Assembly (NCBI RefSeq): GCF_013449725.1
Contig: NZ_JACCFF010000003.1
Coordinates: 372,001 to 436,000, forward strand
DNA length: 64,000 nt
Reading direction: 5' to 3'
Source: Mycobacteroides sp. LB1
GTDB taxonomy: Bacteria > Actinomycetota > Actinomycetes > Mycobacteriales > Mycobacteriaceae
Below the pieces are notes generated by a model. That model had not been told where the DNA came from, did not search any database, and worked only from the letters and a program-made list of their open reading frames with translations. Below are positions 49,569 to 59,167 of the stretch, piece by piece (position 1 is the stretch's first letter; every line of letters begins with the position of its first letter). The position numbers and the translations under genes were made by a program.

Positions 49569-50518
49569 CGCTCCGCAGAGCGGTTAAAGCATTTGGAGCC
49601 CAGCATCTTCCGGGTGTGACGGAGGTGGCTGTCGCGCTTTCGGGTGGCGCGGATTCGTTGGCACTCGCGGCCGCAGCCGTTGCACAGGGCTGGGTGGTGA
49701 CCGCGCTCATCGTCGACCATGGGCTGCAGCAGGAGTCGGCTGAGGTGGCAGCCCAAGCGCGGAACCAGGCGCTGGCTCTGGGATGTTTTGAGGCGTCGGT
49801 ACTTTCGGTGACCGTCGATGGTGCGGGCGGGCTCGAAGCGGCCGCCCGCACCGCCCGGTATACGGCACTCGATCAGGCACGGGGTGTGCTACCGGTACTT
49901 CTTGCCCATACTCTCGATGATCAAGCCGAAACAGTGCTGCTGGGACTCGGACGAGGATCCGGTGGGCGTTCGATCGCCGGGATGCGTCCCTGGGACGATC
50001 CATGGGGCCGTCCCCTTCTCGACATTCGGCGAACCGAGACGCGCGCCGCGTGTGATGAATTGGGGCTCACCCCATGGGAAGACCCACACAACGTGGACGC
50101 GCGGTTCGTCAGGGTGCGCCTGCGGCACGAGGTGCTGCCGCTGTTGGAGCAGGTGCTTGGTGGCGGTGTCGCTGAGGCGCTCTCCCGGACCGCGGCATCG
50201 CTACAAGAAGACGGGGATGTACTCGACGCACAGGCGCGGGCTGCTTTCCCCGGCTCGGAGTCTCTGGCGATTTCAGCCCTCCTGAGCCTGGCGCCCGCTG
50301 TGCGTCGACGGGTAATCAGACTCTGGCTGCTGACCGGTGGTGCGCAGGACCTGAATGACATCCAGATTCGCGCGGTCGACGCCCTCGTGGTGCAGTGGCG
50401 CGGCCAAGGTGGAGTCGCGGTGGGTGCCGACCTGCGCTACCAGCGACTGGTGGCGTCCAGGTTAGGCGACGAACTGGTTCTATCCGTCCACCCCGTTCTT
50501 CCGCGAGCAGACGCATAG
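49547..50518 (+). CDS. tilS: tRNA(Ile)-lysidine synthase
   Basis: A 323-aa protein from ATG 49547 (the open frame reaches far upstream, but the catalytic domain starts here). PP-loop VAVALSGGADSLALAAAAVA, then ALIVDHGLQQES, HTLDDQAETVLLGLGRGSGG and NVDARFVRVRLRHEVLPLLE. It converts C34 of tRNA-Ile2 to lysidine so that AUA is read as Ile. Essential. Neighbours as in Rv3625c. Confidence 0.93.
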   Translation: MDNPSSLALRRAVKAFGAQHLPGVTEVAVALSGGADSLALAAAAVAQGWVVTALIVDHGLQQESAEVAAQARNQALALGCFEASVLSVTVDGAGGLEAAARTARYTALDQARGVLPVLLAHTLDDQAETVLLGLGRGSGGRSIAGMRPWDDPWGRPLLDIRRTETRAACDELGLTPWEDPHNVDARFVRVRLRHEVLPLLEQVLGGGVAEALSRTAASLQEDGDVLDAQARAAFPGSESLAISALLSLAPAVRRRVIRLWLLTGGAQDLNDIQIRAVDALVVQWRGQGGVAVGADLRYQRLVASRLGDELVLSVHPVLPRADA

Positions 50519-50573
50519 TGCACGCGTCACCTGACGTTTCTGTGCAATAAGTGTCTGCTCGCGAAATCGGAAG

Positions 50574-52070
50574 CTAGGTGATCGCGAAGTCCTCGCGTAT
50601 CGGTGACGCGAGCGTACGGCGGTACTCAACGGGAGGCCATGGCCACAGCTCCGGCACTCCGTCGGCGCCGAGGTACCAGCTATCGCATCCGGTGGACCAC
50701 ACGGTGTTGGGCATCGCCCGGCGTACCTCGGCGTTGAAGGTCTCGGCCGCCTTTGCCGTCGGCGCCACCGATTGAACTCGGCCGGAACGGATCTCGTCGA
50801 TCCAGTGCATCGCGAACTTCACCTGGGTTTCGGCGATCGAGATGAGTGAGTTGTTCCCGATCGGGCTGTTCGGCCCGATCAAGAGGAAGAAGTTCGGAAA
50901 TCCGGCAAGCCCGACGGCACGGTAGGCGCGCGGTCCGTCACTCCACACATCGCTCAGCTTGAGCCCGTCGCGCCCGATCATCTCCATGGGGCGCAAGTAC
51001 GAGTGCGCGTCAAAACCAGTGGCACACACTAGGATATCGAGTTCGTGCAGAACTCCGTCCGTGGTGATCACACCCTGCGGAACGATCCGGTCGATACCGT
51101 CGGTGAGCACCGAGACATTCGGCCGCTGGACCGCCTTGAAGAACGGCACCGACATCACCAATCGACGGCACAGCGGCTCGTAATCGGGATGTAGCTTCGC
51201 GCGCAGTTCTGGGTCGCGGATGAGCAGTCGATGTGAGGCCCGCACAAATCCCTGAATGAGCCGTCGCCGCGCTCCCGGATTCACCACTGATCCGCCCACG
51301 CCGCGTTCAAAGTAGAAGCGCCACATCCGATACGAGAGTCTGTTCAGGATGCGAACGCGCGACCAGATGGACTTCGACATGGTCGAGTACGTGAAGTTGG
51401 GTACGGGTGCGACCCACTGCGCCGAGCGCTGGAAGACCGAAAGGCTCTGCACGTCGTCGGCGAGCGCGCTGATGATCTGGACCCCCGAGGATCCCGTTCC
51501 GATCAGGCCGACCCGTTTTCCGGCGTAGGACACCGAGTGGTCCCAGCGTGCCGAGTGGAAACACGGCCCGGTAAAGCTCTGCAATCCTTCGATATCCGGC
51601 AGGCGCGGCAGATGCAGCACCCCGGTGGCACTCACCACGACGTCGGCGGTGTCACGGCCGCCGTCGGAAAGTTCCAGCTCCCAGTGGGGATGGCCGGGCC
51701 CATCCACCCATTCGGCGCGGGTGACGGCGGCGCCGAAACGAATGTTCCTGCGCACATCCTGTTCGTCGGCGAACCTGACGAAATACTGATGGATCTCCGA
51801 CCCGGGCGAGAATCCTTTACTCCAACCGGGGTTCGGGGCGAAGGAGTACGAGTAGTAGCGCGAGGGCACATCGCACTGCAGGCCCGGGTACGTGTTGTCC
51901 CGCCAGGTCCCGCCGACCTCGTCGGCCTTCTCGTACACGGTGAAGTTGGTGATACCCCGGTGCCGGAGCGTGGAGGCCATGCACAGCCCGGACATGCCCG
52001 CCCCGATTACGACCACGCGGATATCGCGGGACTCTGTCTTTTCGCCTACCCCGTAAGCGTCATTGCTCAC
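50574..52070 (-). CDS. Flavin-containing (Baeyer-Villiger-type) monooxygenase, second
   Basis: A 498-aa protein from GTG 52070 (open from 52184, which would overlap hpt). VVVIGAGMSGLCMASTLRHR, BVMO fingerprint FTGPCFHSARWDHSV, VGLIGTGSSGVQIISALADD. Not a close copy of the 42064 enzyme: the middle differs and there is no adjacent SDR. Inserted between tilS and hpt, which are neighbours in M. tuberculosis. Substrate unknown. Confidence 0.9.
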   Translation of the reverse strand: MSNDAYGVGEKTESRDIRVVVIGAGMSGLCMASTLRHRGITNFTVYEKADEVGGTWRDNTYPGLQCDVPSRYYSYSFAPNPGWSKGFSPGSEIHQYFVRFADEQDVRRNIRFGAAVTRAEWVDGPGHPHWELELSDGGRDTADVVVSATGVLHLPRLPDIEGLQSFTGPCFHSARWDHSVSYAGKRVGLIGTGSSGVQIISALADDVQSLSVFQRSAQWVAPVPNFTYSTMSKSIWSRVRILNRLSYRMWRFYFERGVGGSVVNPGARRRLIQGFVRASHRLLIRDPELRAKLHPDYEPLCRRLVMSVPFFKAVQRPNVSVLTDGIDRIVPQGVITTDGVLHELDILVCATGFDAHSYLRPMEMIGRDGLKLSDVWSDGPRAYRAVGLAGFPNFFLLIGPNSPIGNNSLISIAETQVKFAMHWIDEIRSGRVQSVAPTAKAAETFNAEVRRAMPNTVWSTGCDSWYLGADGVPELWPWPPVEYRRTLASPIREDFAIT

Positions 52071-52159
52071 GTTTCCATATTGGCCTATTTCGTAAACAAA
52101 GTCACTAGCCAACTCCTCCGGCTTGGATAGGCAACGTCCTCCATGGCACGCTGTCGGTC

Positions 52160-52741
52160 GTGAGCTGCGAACAGCAACAGGCATGCGGCGAGCAATACAG
52201 CGGTGATGTGAAATCGGTGCTCCTCACTGAGGAGCAGATTCGTACGCGGACCCAGGAGCTCGGCGCCGCGATTGGCGAGAAGTACCGCGATATCGAGGGT
52301 GACCTACTGCTGGTGACCGTGCTCAAGGGTGCCGTCATGTTCGTCTCGGATTTGGCCAGGGCTATCTCGATCCCCACTCAGATGGAGTTCATGGCCGTCA
52401 GTTCCTATGGCTCGGCAACATCGTCCTCCGGGGTGGTGCGCATTCTCAAGGACCTGGACCGGGACATCCAAGATTTGGACGTGCTGATCGTCGAGGACAT
52501 CATCGACTCCGGCCTCACCCTGAGCTGGCTCATGCGCAACCTGGCCTCACGCGGCCCGCGTTCGCTCAACGTGTGCTCGCTGCTGCGGAAGCCCGAGGCC
52601 AAGAAGGTCGACGTCGACGTTGCCCTCGTCGGATTCGAGATCCCTAACGAGTTTGTGGTCGGTTACGGGCTGGATTACGGCGAGCGTTACCGCGACCTGC
52701 CCTTCATCGGCACCCTGCACCCGCGCGTCTACATGGACTAA
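52160..52741 (+). CDS. hpt: Hypoxanthine-guanine phosphoribosyltransferase
   Basis: A 193-aa enzyme. GTG 52160 gives an N-terminus similar in length to M. tuberculosis Hpt (GTG 52208 is the shorter option). [42 protein letters not shown] loop [33 protein letters not shown]. It salvages hypoxanthine and guanine. Confidence 0.95.
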   Translation: MSCEQQQACGEQYSGDVKSVLLTEEQIRTRTQELGAAIGEKYRDIEGDLLLVTVLKGAVMFVSDLARAISIPTQMEFMAVSSYGSATSSSGVVRILKDLDRDIQDLDVLIVEDIIDSGLTLSWLMRNLASRGPRSLNVCSLLRKPEAKKVDVDVALVGFEIPNEFVVGYGLDYGERYRDLPFIGTLHPRVYMD

Positions 52742-52768
52742 CTGCGTCTGACGCCCTTCCGTGGGTGC

Positions 52769-53377
52769 TCATTGCAGCTCCCACACCACGGTGATTTCGG
52801 CAGTGACGGTCTGCTGACCCGCCTCCACCGGGGGGCCGCCGCCCGCCCGCAGAGCCATGAATTCAGGTCTGGGATGCGACGCCGAGTGTCCGCCGGTCTC
52901 ATCGATGCGCAGCACCTTCCCAAGGGAGCCGCCGGAGAGAGTGGCGTACTGCTGGGCCCGCGCCCTGGCATCGGCGAATGCGCGCATCCGTGCCTGTGTG
53001 GAGAGATCGGTGCTGTCCTGCAGGTCGAAGCTCACCCCGGATAGCTGCGCGGCCTCGCCTCCGGCGGTGACGGCCTTGTCCAGCACATCGGACACCTTGG
53101 AGAGGTCACGGACGGTGATCCGCACCGAATTGTCCGCGGCGTAACCGGTTATCCGGTTGCCGTCGAACTGCGGGTGCACCGACATCCAGGCGGTTCGGAC
53201 ATCCTCTGCGGCCACCCCTGAATCGAGCACCGCATCGATCACCGCGCGGGCCTTGGCCTTTACATCGGCCATCACCCCCGAGATGCGGCGCGATCGCACC
53301 GACACCCCGACGGTGGCCATGAACACGTCGGGACTACCGCTGGCCTCGCCCCGGCCGACAACCGTGATGTCGCCCAT
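52769..53377 (-). CDS. SIMPL-domain protein (DUF541), cytoplasmic-type paralog
   Basis: A 202-aa protein starting MGDITVVGRGEASGSPDVFM with AVIDAVLDSGVAAEDVRTAW and FADARARAQQYATLSGGSLG. It is a copy of the following LpqG domain but with no signal or lipobox, ending FALRAGGGPPVEAG-like and TAEITVVWEL. It follows lpqG by 3 bp on the same strand, so it arose by duplication and its product may stay inside or be exported by another route. Function unknown. Confidence 0.85.
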   Translation of the reverse strand: MGDITVVGRGEASGSPDVFMATVGVSVRSRRISGVMADVKAKARAVIDAVLDSGVAAEDVRTAWMSVHPQFDGNRITGYAADNSVRITVRDLSKVSDVLDKAVTAGGEAAQLSGVSFDLQDSTDLSTQARMRAFADARARAQQYATLSGGSLGKVLRIDETGGHSASHPRPEFMALRAGGGPPVEAGQQTVTAEITVVWELQ

Positions 53378-53380
53378 GGT

Positions 53381-54130
53381 CTAGTTCAGCTCCCAGATGA
53401 CGCTTACTTCAAACGTCACGGTCTGCTGGCCCGGTTCCAGTGGAGGGGCGAATGAGGCGTCCGCCTGCATGGGTGCCCGCTTGCCCATCATCGGTGCCGG
53501 GGGCGGCACCGACCCGTGTGATTCATCGATCCGCAGCACCTTGCCCAGCTTGGATCCCGACAGGCCGGCGTACTGCTCGGCGCGGGCCTTGGCATCGTTG
53601 AAGGCACGCTCCCGCGCACCCTTCACCAGGTCGGCATCGTTATCAAGATCGAAGGTGACGCCGGACAGCCGCGCGGAGTCACCACCGGCCTGCACCGCCT
53701 TGTCCAGTACCTCCGAGGCCTTCTTGAGGTCGCGGACGCTTATGCGCACCGAATTGGTGGCGTTGTAGCCGGTGATACGTGGTGCACCGCCTTGCGGATA
53801 GGTCTGTTCGGGTTGGATGGACAGCTCGTTGGTCTGTACGTCCTCGCGGGCCACTCCGGCCCCTACGACGGCGTCGATGACGGCCTGGGCCTTCTCACTG
53901 GCCTGCGACAGCGCGCCGGACACGTCCTTGGCGGTCACCGATACGCCCACGTCGGCGCGCAGCACATCGGGTGCACCCTTGACCTCGCCCTTGCCGATGA
54001 CGGTGACATTCCGGGTGGACTCTGGGCTTGCGTCGGAGTCGTCGCCGCAGCCTGCGAGCAGCACGGCCATTGCCGCCGTTACCGCGACCGCGGTCGCTCG
54101 AGTTAGTGCTTTCCGTCTCAGTACCTGCAT
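53381..54130 (-). CDS. lpqG: Lipoprotein LpqG, SIMPL domain
   Basis: A 249-aa lipoprotein. ATG 54130 has GGAAG upstream. Signal and lipobox AMAVLLAGC (Cys at 27). SIMPL/DUF541 domain: NVTVIGKGEVKGAPDVLRAD, AVIDAVVGAGVAREDVQTNE, RAEQYAGLSGSKLGKVLRID. Position after hpt as Rv3623. Surface lipoprotein of unknown function. Confidence 0.9.
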   Translation of the reverse strand: MQVLRRKALTRATAVAVTAAMAVLLAGCGDDSDASPESTRNVTVIGKGEVKGAPDVLRADVGVSVTAKDVSGALSQASEKAQAVIDAVVGAGVAREDVQTNELSIQPEQTYPQGGAPRITGYNATNSVRISVRDLKKASEVLDKAVQAGGDSARLSGVTFDLDNDADLVKGARERAFNDAKARAEQYAGLSGSKLGKVLRIDESHGSVPPPAPMMGKRAPMQADASFAPPLEPGQQTVTFEVSVIWELN

Positions 54131-54155
54131 GTCACTTCCTGTCCTCCCCGACCTT

Positions 54156-55220
54156 TTAGGGCACCACCAGAATCTTGCAGTGGCGCTCCGGATCGCCGAG
54201 ATCGGCAAATGCCGATCCGACATCTTCCAGACCTACCTCACCGGTGACGAGTGGCGCAACATCGATCTCGCCGTGAGCGATTCGCCGCAGCGTCTCGGAG
54301 AACTCCGAGGGGTCGTAGGCGAGTACGAATTGGATTGCAACTTCCTTCGCGATCCCGAAGTAGGGGGTGATGGCATCGGCCTCCATGCAGACGCCCACGA
54401 CCACCACCCGGGAGCTATGCGGTGCGTCGCGCAACACGTCGTTGAGGATGCCCGGCACCCCGACGGCTTCGAAGATCACCGGTGCGCCCTGGAGCCGCGA
54501 AGTCGGCGACATCCAGCCCTTGCTAACCCGGGACCAGGCCTCGAAGGTGGGTTCGGCGGCGGGGTCGACGACCTCGTGTGCCCCCATGAGCCGTGCCAGA
54601 TCGCGTCGGGCAGGGGAGAAGTCGGCGGCGACGATCGGCTCGATACCGAGGTTGTTGAGGGCGGCTATCACCGCCGCTCCGATGGGGCCGCATCCGATGA
54701 CGATCGCTCCGGTACCCGGCTGGATACCCGATTTGTTGACGGCGTGCAGACCGACCGCCATCGGTTCGGTCAAGGCCGCGTGCCTGGGATCGAGCCCGTT
54801 GGGGATGGGCAGCAGCAGGGGTGCACTCAGCAGCATCTGCTCGGAGTAGCCGCCAAGAGTGCTGTTGCTGTACACGATCGGCTCGATACCCTTGGCGGAT
54901 AGCAGGATCGGAATCGAGGTCACCGCGGTGCCGGGGGCGGGAGCCACCGTCCCCGGTCCGGCTTCGATCACCTCTGCGGCGAACTCGTGCCCCATGAACA
55001 CGTCGGTCGCCAGGTCGACGCCGTCCGTCAGGCTGGGCACGCCCGACATCTGTTTGGACAGTTCGAGGGCCAGTGCGCCGTGTCTGGCGAAATGCAGGTC
55101 GGATCCGCAGATTCCGCACGCGGAGACCTTCACGAGCACCTGGCCTTCACCCGGTACCGGTTCGGGGACATCGTCGCGATAGACCATTGCGCCGTTGCGC
55201 AGTACCGATGCTCGCATCAT
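54156..55220 (-). CDS. Zinc-binding alcohol dehydrogenase (MDR family)
   Basis: A 354-aa protein. ACGICGSDLHFARHG holds the catalytic-zinc Cys, FMGHEFAAEVIEAGPG the His-Glu, and GAIVIGCGPIGAAVIAALNN the NAD motif. The structural four-Cys zinc loop is not present. It oxidises alcohols or reduces aldehydes. The start overlaps the LLM stop (ATGATG over TGA), so the epoxide hydrolase-like gene, LLM and this gene form an operon. Confidence 0.9.
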   Translation of the reverse strand: MMRASVLRNGAMVYRDDVPEPVPGEGQVLVKVSACGICGSDLHFARHGALALELSKQMSGVPSLTDGVDLATDVFMGHEFAAEVIEAGPGTVAPAPGTAVTSIPILLSAKGIEPIVYSNSTLGGYSEQMLLSAPLLLPIPNGLDPRHAALTEPMAVGLHAVNKSGIQPGTGAIVIGCGPIGAAVIAALNNLGIEPIVAADFSPARRDLARLMGAHEVVDPAAEPTFEAWSRVSKGWMSPTSRLQGAPVIFEAVGVPGILNDVLRDAPHSSRVVVVGVCMEADAITPYFGIAKEVAIQFVLAYDPSEFSETLRRIAHGEIDVAPLVTGEVGLEDVGSAFADLGDPERHCKILVVP

Positions 55221-56392
55221 GACCTTTCCGCCATGTGTTGGCCGATGGCTTTCGCGACTGCCTCGCTGGCCCGCCCCAGCAGCTTCTCGCGCTTGGCCTG
55301 CGCCCAGTCGTGCGAGACCTTGGCCGCGGTCAGCTGGCCGGTGAAATGTGGAATTACCTTGCGGGCAAACAGTTCATAGGACTTGAACGTCGCCTCCGGG
55401 CGTGCCCAATCGTGGCCGAGCATCAGGAAGGTGCCGAAGCCGCCCGATTTGTCGAGCAGATCCTGGATGTATTCGATCGCGTCATCGGGCGTCCCGATGC
55501 AACAGTTCCCTTGTTCTACATAGGACTTGACGAATTCCCGCGGATCGAGTGGTGCGCCGTCGACCTCGTTCGCGAGGGGGAGCACACCGACAGCGCCGAA
55601 ATAATGGGCGTAATCGGGCAACCCGTAGGTGCAGTCCTCGATCGCCTGCTCGCGCGTCTCGGCGAGATGCATGATGCCGAGCACCCGCCAGCTGGACCGA
55701 TCGGGCTCGGGATGCCCATGGCCTGCGGCCTGCTCACGCACCACCTCCCAGGCATTCTCGAGCGCCGCGAACCCGCCCGGGATCGACGCCGACAGAGATA
55801 GGAGGCCAGCGCCCAGTTTTCCGGCCAGACGGGGACCCGAGGGCGAAAACATGGCGGCAGTAAGGATTTCCGGATGGGGATAGGTATAGGGACGCAGCTG
55901 AAGTTGCGCGTCGCGCAGTGTGAACCACGAGGTTTCGCGGTTGATGCGTTCATCCGGGGACGCGCGCAACAATGCTAGGATCGCTTCGAGCGACTCCTCC
56001 TGCATCTGTCGCTGATCCACCGGATCGATACCCATCATGTAGGCGTCGGTGGGCAATGCCCCCGGCCCGGTGCCGAAGATAACCCGGCCCCTGGTGATGT
56101 GATCGAGCAGTATCCAGCGGTCCACCACCATGAGCGGGTGGTGGTACGGCAGCGATACCACCCCGGTGCCCAGCCTGATGTGCTTGGTGCGCTCGGCGGC
56201 GGTGGCGATGAAAACCTCGGGACAGGAGATCAATTCGTATCCGCCGGAGTGGTGTTCACCGAACCAGGCTTCGTGGTAACCGAGCCGGTCCAGCGCTACC
56301 ACCCGGTCCAGGTCGTATTCCAATGCGGTGGTGGGATTCTGGCCCACAGGGTGAAACGGTGTGATGAAGGCGCCAAAACGAAGGGGGGTCAT
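55217..56392 (-). CDS. LLM class flavin-dependent oxidoreductase
   Basis: A 391-aa TIM-barrel protein. RFGAFITPFHPVGQNPTTAL, GYHEAWFGEHHSGGYELISC and RLGTGVVSLPYHHPLMVVDR are luciferase-like blocks, and NCCIGTPDDAIEYIQDLLDK with MLGHDWARPEATFKSYELFA form the end. Uses FMNH2 or F420. The end overlaps the dehydrogenase start, and its start overlaps the epoxide-hydrolase-like stop by 4 bp. Confidence 0.9.
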   Translation of the reverse strand: MTPLRFGAFITPFHPVGQNPTTALEYDLDRVVALDRLGYHEAWFGEHHSGGYELISCPEVFIATAAERTKHIRLGTGVVSLPYHHPLMVVDRWILLDHITRGRVIFGTGPGALPTDAYMMGIDPVDQRQMQEESLEAILALLRASPDERINRETSWFTLRDAQLQLRPYTYPHPEILTAAMFSPSGPRLAGKLGAGLLSLSASIPGGFAALENAWEVVREQAAGHGHPEPDRSSWRVLGIMHLAETREQAIEDCTYGLPDYAHYFGAVGVLPLANEVDGAPLDPREFVKSYVEQGNCCIGTPDDAIEYIQDLLDKSGGFGTFLMLGHDWARPEATFKSYELFARKVIPHFTGQLTAAKVSHDWAQAKREKLLGRASEAVAKAIGQHMAERS

Positions 56393-57354
56393 TGCGCCAC
56401 CTGCCGCAGGAACTCCAGCAGTGCGGCATTGACTTCCTGCGGCCGCTCCTGCTGAATCCAGTGCCCCGCGCCCTCGATCATGATGTCGCCCCGGTTATCG
56501 ATGCGGTGTTTCAGGCTCCCGGCGTGGTCGGTGAAGCCGAGTACGGGATCGGCGGTACCCGCGATGAATAACGACGGCACAACGACATCCGCGCCCACCA
56601 GATGCTGGGTGAGTGCCCAGTTGCGATCGAAATTCCGGTACCAGTTCAGCCCGCCGGTAAAGCCTGTGCTGGCGAATTCTGCTGTGTAGTGGTCTAATTC
56701 AGCTTCGCTGAGCCATCCGGGAAGCTGCTCTGGTGCTGTCATGCGCTCGATGAATCCGGCCGGGCCGGGGGCAATCATCGTGGCGCCGTCGATATGGGCC
56801 ATGCCCGCCAACATGCATCGCATCGTCGCTGCCGGATCACGATTCAGCTCGGCGTCGGCGACGCCGGGTTCCTGGAAGTACAGGATGTAGAAGAAGTTGT
56901 CGCCGAACAGCTTTTTCCATGCCTGGGTGGGCGCGACCTGGCTGCGTCGGGTGAAGGGGACCGACAGACCCGCGACACCCTCGACGCGTTCGGGGACCGC
57001 GAGCGCGGTATGCCAGGTGACGACGGCACCCCAATCGTGTCCGACGAGCGTCGCCTTGCTGGCACCCACATCATCGAGGATTCCGAGCAGATCATCGGAT
57101 AGCGCCTCGATGTTGTAGTCATCGATGTGCTCGGGCGCACTCGACCCGCCGTAACCCCGCTGATCGGGAGCGATGACGTGATATCCGGCGGCGGCGAGCG
57201 TTGGAATCTGGTGACGCCAGGAGTATGCCAGCTCGGGGAAGCCATGGGCCAGAACGACTACCGGCTGCCCGGGTTCACCTGCCTCAAGAGTGCGCAGGCG
57301 CACCCCGTTCGTTGCGATGTCACGTTCCCGGATGTCGACGGCGGTGTCGGTCAT
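56389..57354 (-). CDS. Epoxide-hydrolase-like alpha/beta hydrolase
   Basis: A 321-aa protein. HGFPELAYSWRHQIPTLAAA (oxyanion HGFPE), DQRGYGGSSAPEHIDDYNIE, nucleophile Asp in TLVGHDWGAVVTWHTAL, and a late His in IEGAGHWIQQERPQEVN. A Tyr-rich cap matches epoxide hydrolases of the Eph type. First gene of the EH-LLM-ADH operon, consistent with stepwise oxidation of an epoxide or ester. Confidence 0.9.
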   Translation of the reverse strand: MTDTAVDIRERDIATNGVRLRTLEAGEPGQPVVVLAHGFPELAYSWRHQIPTLAAAGYHVIAPDQRGYGGSSAPEHIDDYNIEALSDDLLGILDDVGASKATLVGHDWGAVVTWHTALAVPERVEGVAGLSVPFTRRSQVAPTQAWKKLFGDNFFYILYFQEPGVADAELNRDPAATMRCMLAGMAHIDGATMIAPGPAGFIERMTAPEQLPGWLSEAELDHYTAEFASTGFTGGLNWYRNFDRNWALTQHLVGADVVVPSLFIAGTADPVLGFTDHAGSLKHRIDNRGDIMIEGAGHWIQQERPQEVNAALLEFLRQVAQ

Positions 57355-57571
57355 GGGTGCATCTCACCTTCTGGGGTGGCCAACAGCGTTGTTGCTTCTG
57401 GGCCACTAAACCACAACGCGCAATCGCCGACCAGGGACCAGGATCGTCGGTCACACTGGATCGATGGAGTTCACCGTCGCGCGGCCAGGTGGTGAGGGTC
57501 TGCTGGACACAGGGACACCGTCGGTTCCGTCGCCGGCCTTCGCGGTCGAATTGTGTTGAGTCGATGAATGT

Positions 57572-58399
57572 TCAGGCAGCCACGGGCCCGGCGGCCAGAA
57601 TCTGCTCGTAGTTCCACGGAGTCGGCGGTGTGATGCTCGGTGGTGTCCACTCGGTGGTCCATCTGCCTTGTGGATGAGCCACCTCGACCGAGCTCACGCC
57701 GAGTATCTCCTGGACTTCGCGGTACGGCTTGTCGAGTAGCGCTTCCCAGGGGGCTGCCATCAGCAGGTCGGCGCGACGGCCGCGTTCCACCGCTTGGCGG
57801 TAGTAGCGAAGCTTGAATGACACCGATCCGCCGGGCAGGGTGAGTGCTCCGAACATCCCTAGCTTCTCCAGCGGGCCAGCGGGTTCCATTTGTCCGCAAT
57901 GGAATCCGATGTTGGCCATCTCGCCTGCGATATCGGGACCGTAGCCGCCGATGGTGTGAAACAGGTCGTGCAGGGCTGTGCCCCGAATGATCATGTAGTA
58001 AAAGTCGTCGTCCCAGTTGTTCTTCTCGGCGATCGGTCTGATGATGTCGGCCTCGCCGAACACTCCTGCGTCGAGCTTGTTGGTATGCAAAAACGACAGG
58101 TAGGCGTGCCCGAGACTGCCGAACGGTAGCGAGGCGAGGTATTTCTCGTCGCCAAGCACCGCAAGTAGATCGGGCTTCTTCTGGAACAACGCGCGGCCGT
58201 TCGGGTGCGACCGTACCTGGTAGTACGCACGCGCGAGGACCGGGGCTTCCATCCCGAGAAATGCCTCGTAGATATCGCCGTGGTACTTCGAGCTGAACAG
58301 CATGCGCCAGGCTTTGAGCCAGGGCGTCCACGTCACTTGATCCGGTACGGATCCACTCGGATTTGAGTATTCATCGAGGTCTGCGGGGTTGTTGGGCAT
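57572..58399 (-). CDS. Coq4 family protein
   Basis: A 275-aa protein. H-D-L-F-H in RGTALHDLFHTIGGYGPDIA with the following G-E is the H-D-x-x-H...E zinc motif of Coq4. The N-terminal DIYEAFLGMEAPVLARAYYQ and FGSLGHAYLSFLHTNKLDAG also fit. Coq4 organises or catalyses ubiquinone assembly in other organisms; mycobacteria use menaquinone, so the substrate here must be different. The 57355-57571 gap shows no gene. Confidence 0.82.
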   Translation of the reverse strand: MPNNPADLDEYSNPSGSVPDQVTWTPWLKAWRMLFSSKYHGDIYEAFLGMEAPVLARAYYQVRSHPNGRALFQKKPDLLAVLGDEKYLASLPFGSLGHAYLSFLHTNKLDAGVFGEADIIRPIAEKNNWDDDFYYMIIRGTALHDLFHTIGGYGPDIAGEMANIGFHCGQMEPAGPLEKLGMFGALTLPGGSVSFKLRYYRQAVERGRRADLLMAAPWEALLDKPYREVQEILGVSSVEVAHPQGRWTTEWTPPSITPPTPWNYEQILAAGPVAA

Positions 58400-58504
58400 A
58401 TAGACTCGGGCCTTTCCGGTTGATGCCGGGTCGAGATCGTCGCAGTCTTGATAATAGGCATCTAGCGAGAAGTGTCAATATATGGTGTCAGGAGGCTGCG
58501 GTCG

Positions 58505-59167
58505 ATGGCTCGCACGAGTGCAGGCGAGAGCAAGGCTCCCCGGGGCCGCGGTAGGCCTCCAGGTGGCGGAAACACCGCACAGCAGGCGCAAGCTCAGCTT
58601 CTTGATGCCGCAGAGCGGCTGTTCATCGAGCGTGGGTACGGCGCATCCACGATGGACGCCATCGCGCGGGACGCGGGATATAGCCGGGCTGTCATCTACC
58701 GACACTTCCGAAATCGTGACGAACTCATGGATGCGCTTGTGGTGCGAGCGACCATGAATGAGATCGCCAAGATGATCGGCCGGCTCATCGTCTTGAATGA
58801 CCTCGCCGAGATCATCCCCGAGTCAATGGTGATCGTTTCGGTAGAAGTTGGCGCCAACCCCCTGCTGCGGGTGCTCGCGGACCGCGACGATCGCGGCACT
58901 GTCGCATCGCTGATTGTCAACGCCCCGAACCTCATTGACCTGTTGACGTCGATGTATGCGGGGGTTTTCAGCACTCGCATGTCGGAGGTGCGTCAGGGCG
59001 TGCGACCCGAGGACGCGGCGCGCTATGTGCTGTCCGTCGCGCTGTCGTTGTTGCTTGGATTGATCCCGGGTACCGATAACCCCGAGCAGGTTCGGCGCTA
59101 TGTCAGGGTTTTCGTGTTGCCAACCCTGCTCGCGAACCCGCCTGAGCCCGAGGCCGTCTTCGTTTAG
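58505..59167 (+). CDS. TetR family regulator
   Basis: A 220-aa protein from ATG 58505. HTH: LLDAAERLFIERGYGASTMD then AIARDAGYSRAVIYRHFRNR, preceded by a basic GRGRPPGGGN. It is divergent from the coq4-like gene, so control of that gene and the following operon is likely. The 104-bp gap has TGTCA twice (58475-58493). The end overlaps the VWA gene by 4 bp. Confidence 0.9.
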   Translation: MARTSAGESKAPRGRGRPPGGGNTAQQAQAQLLDAAERLFIERGYGASTMDAIARDAGYSRAVIYRHFRNRDELMDALVVRATMNEIAKMIGRLIVLNDLAEIIPESMVIVSVEVGANPLLRVLADRDDRGTVASLIVNAPNLIDLLTSMYAGVFSTRMSEVRQGVRPEDAARYVLSVALSLLLGLIPGTDNPEQVRRYVRVFVLPTLLANPPEPEAVFV

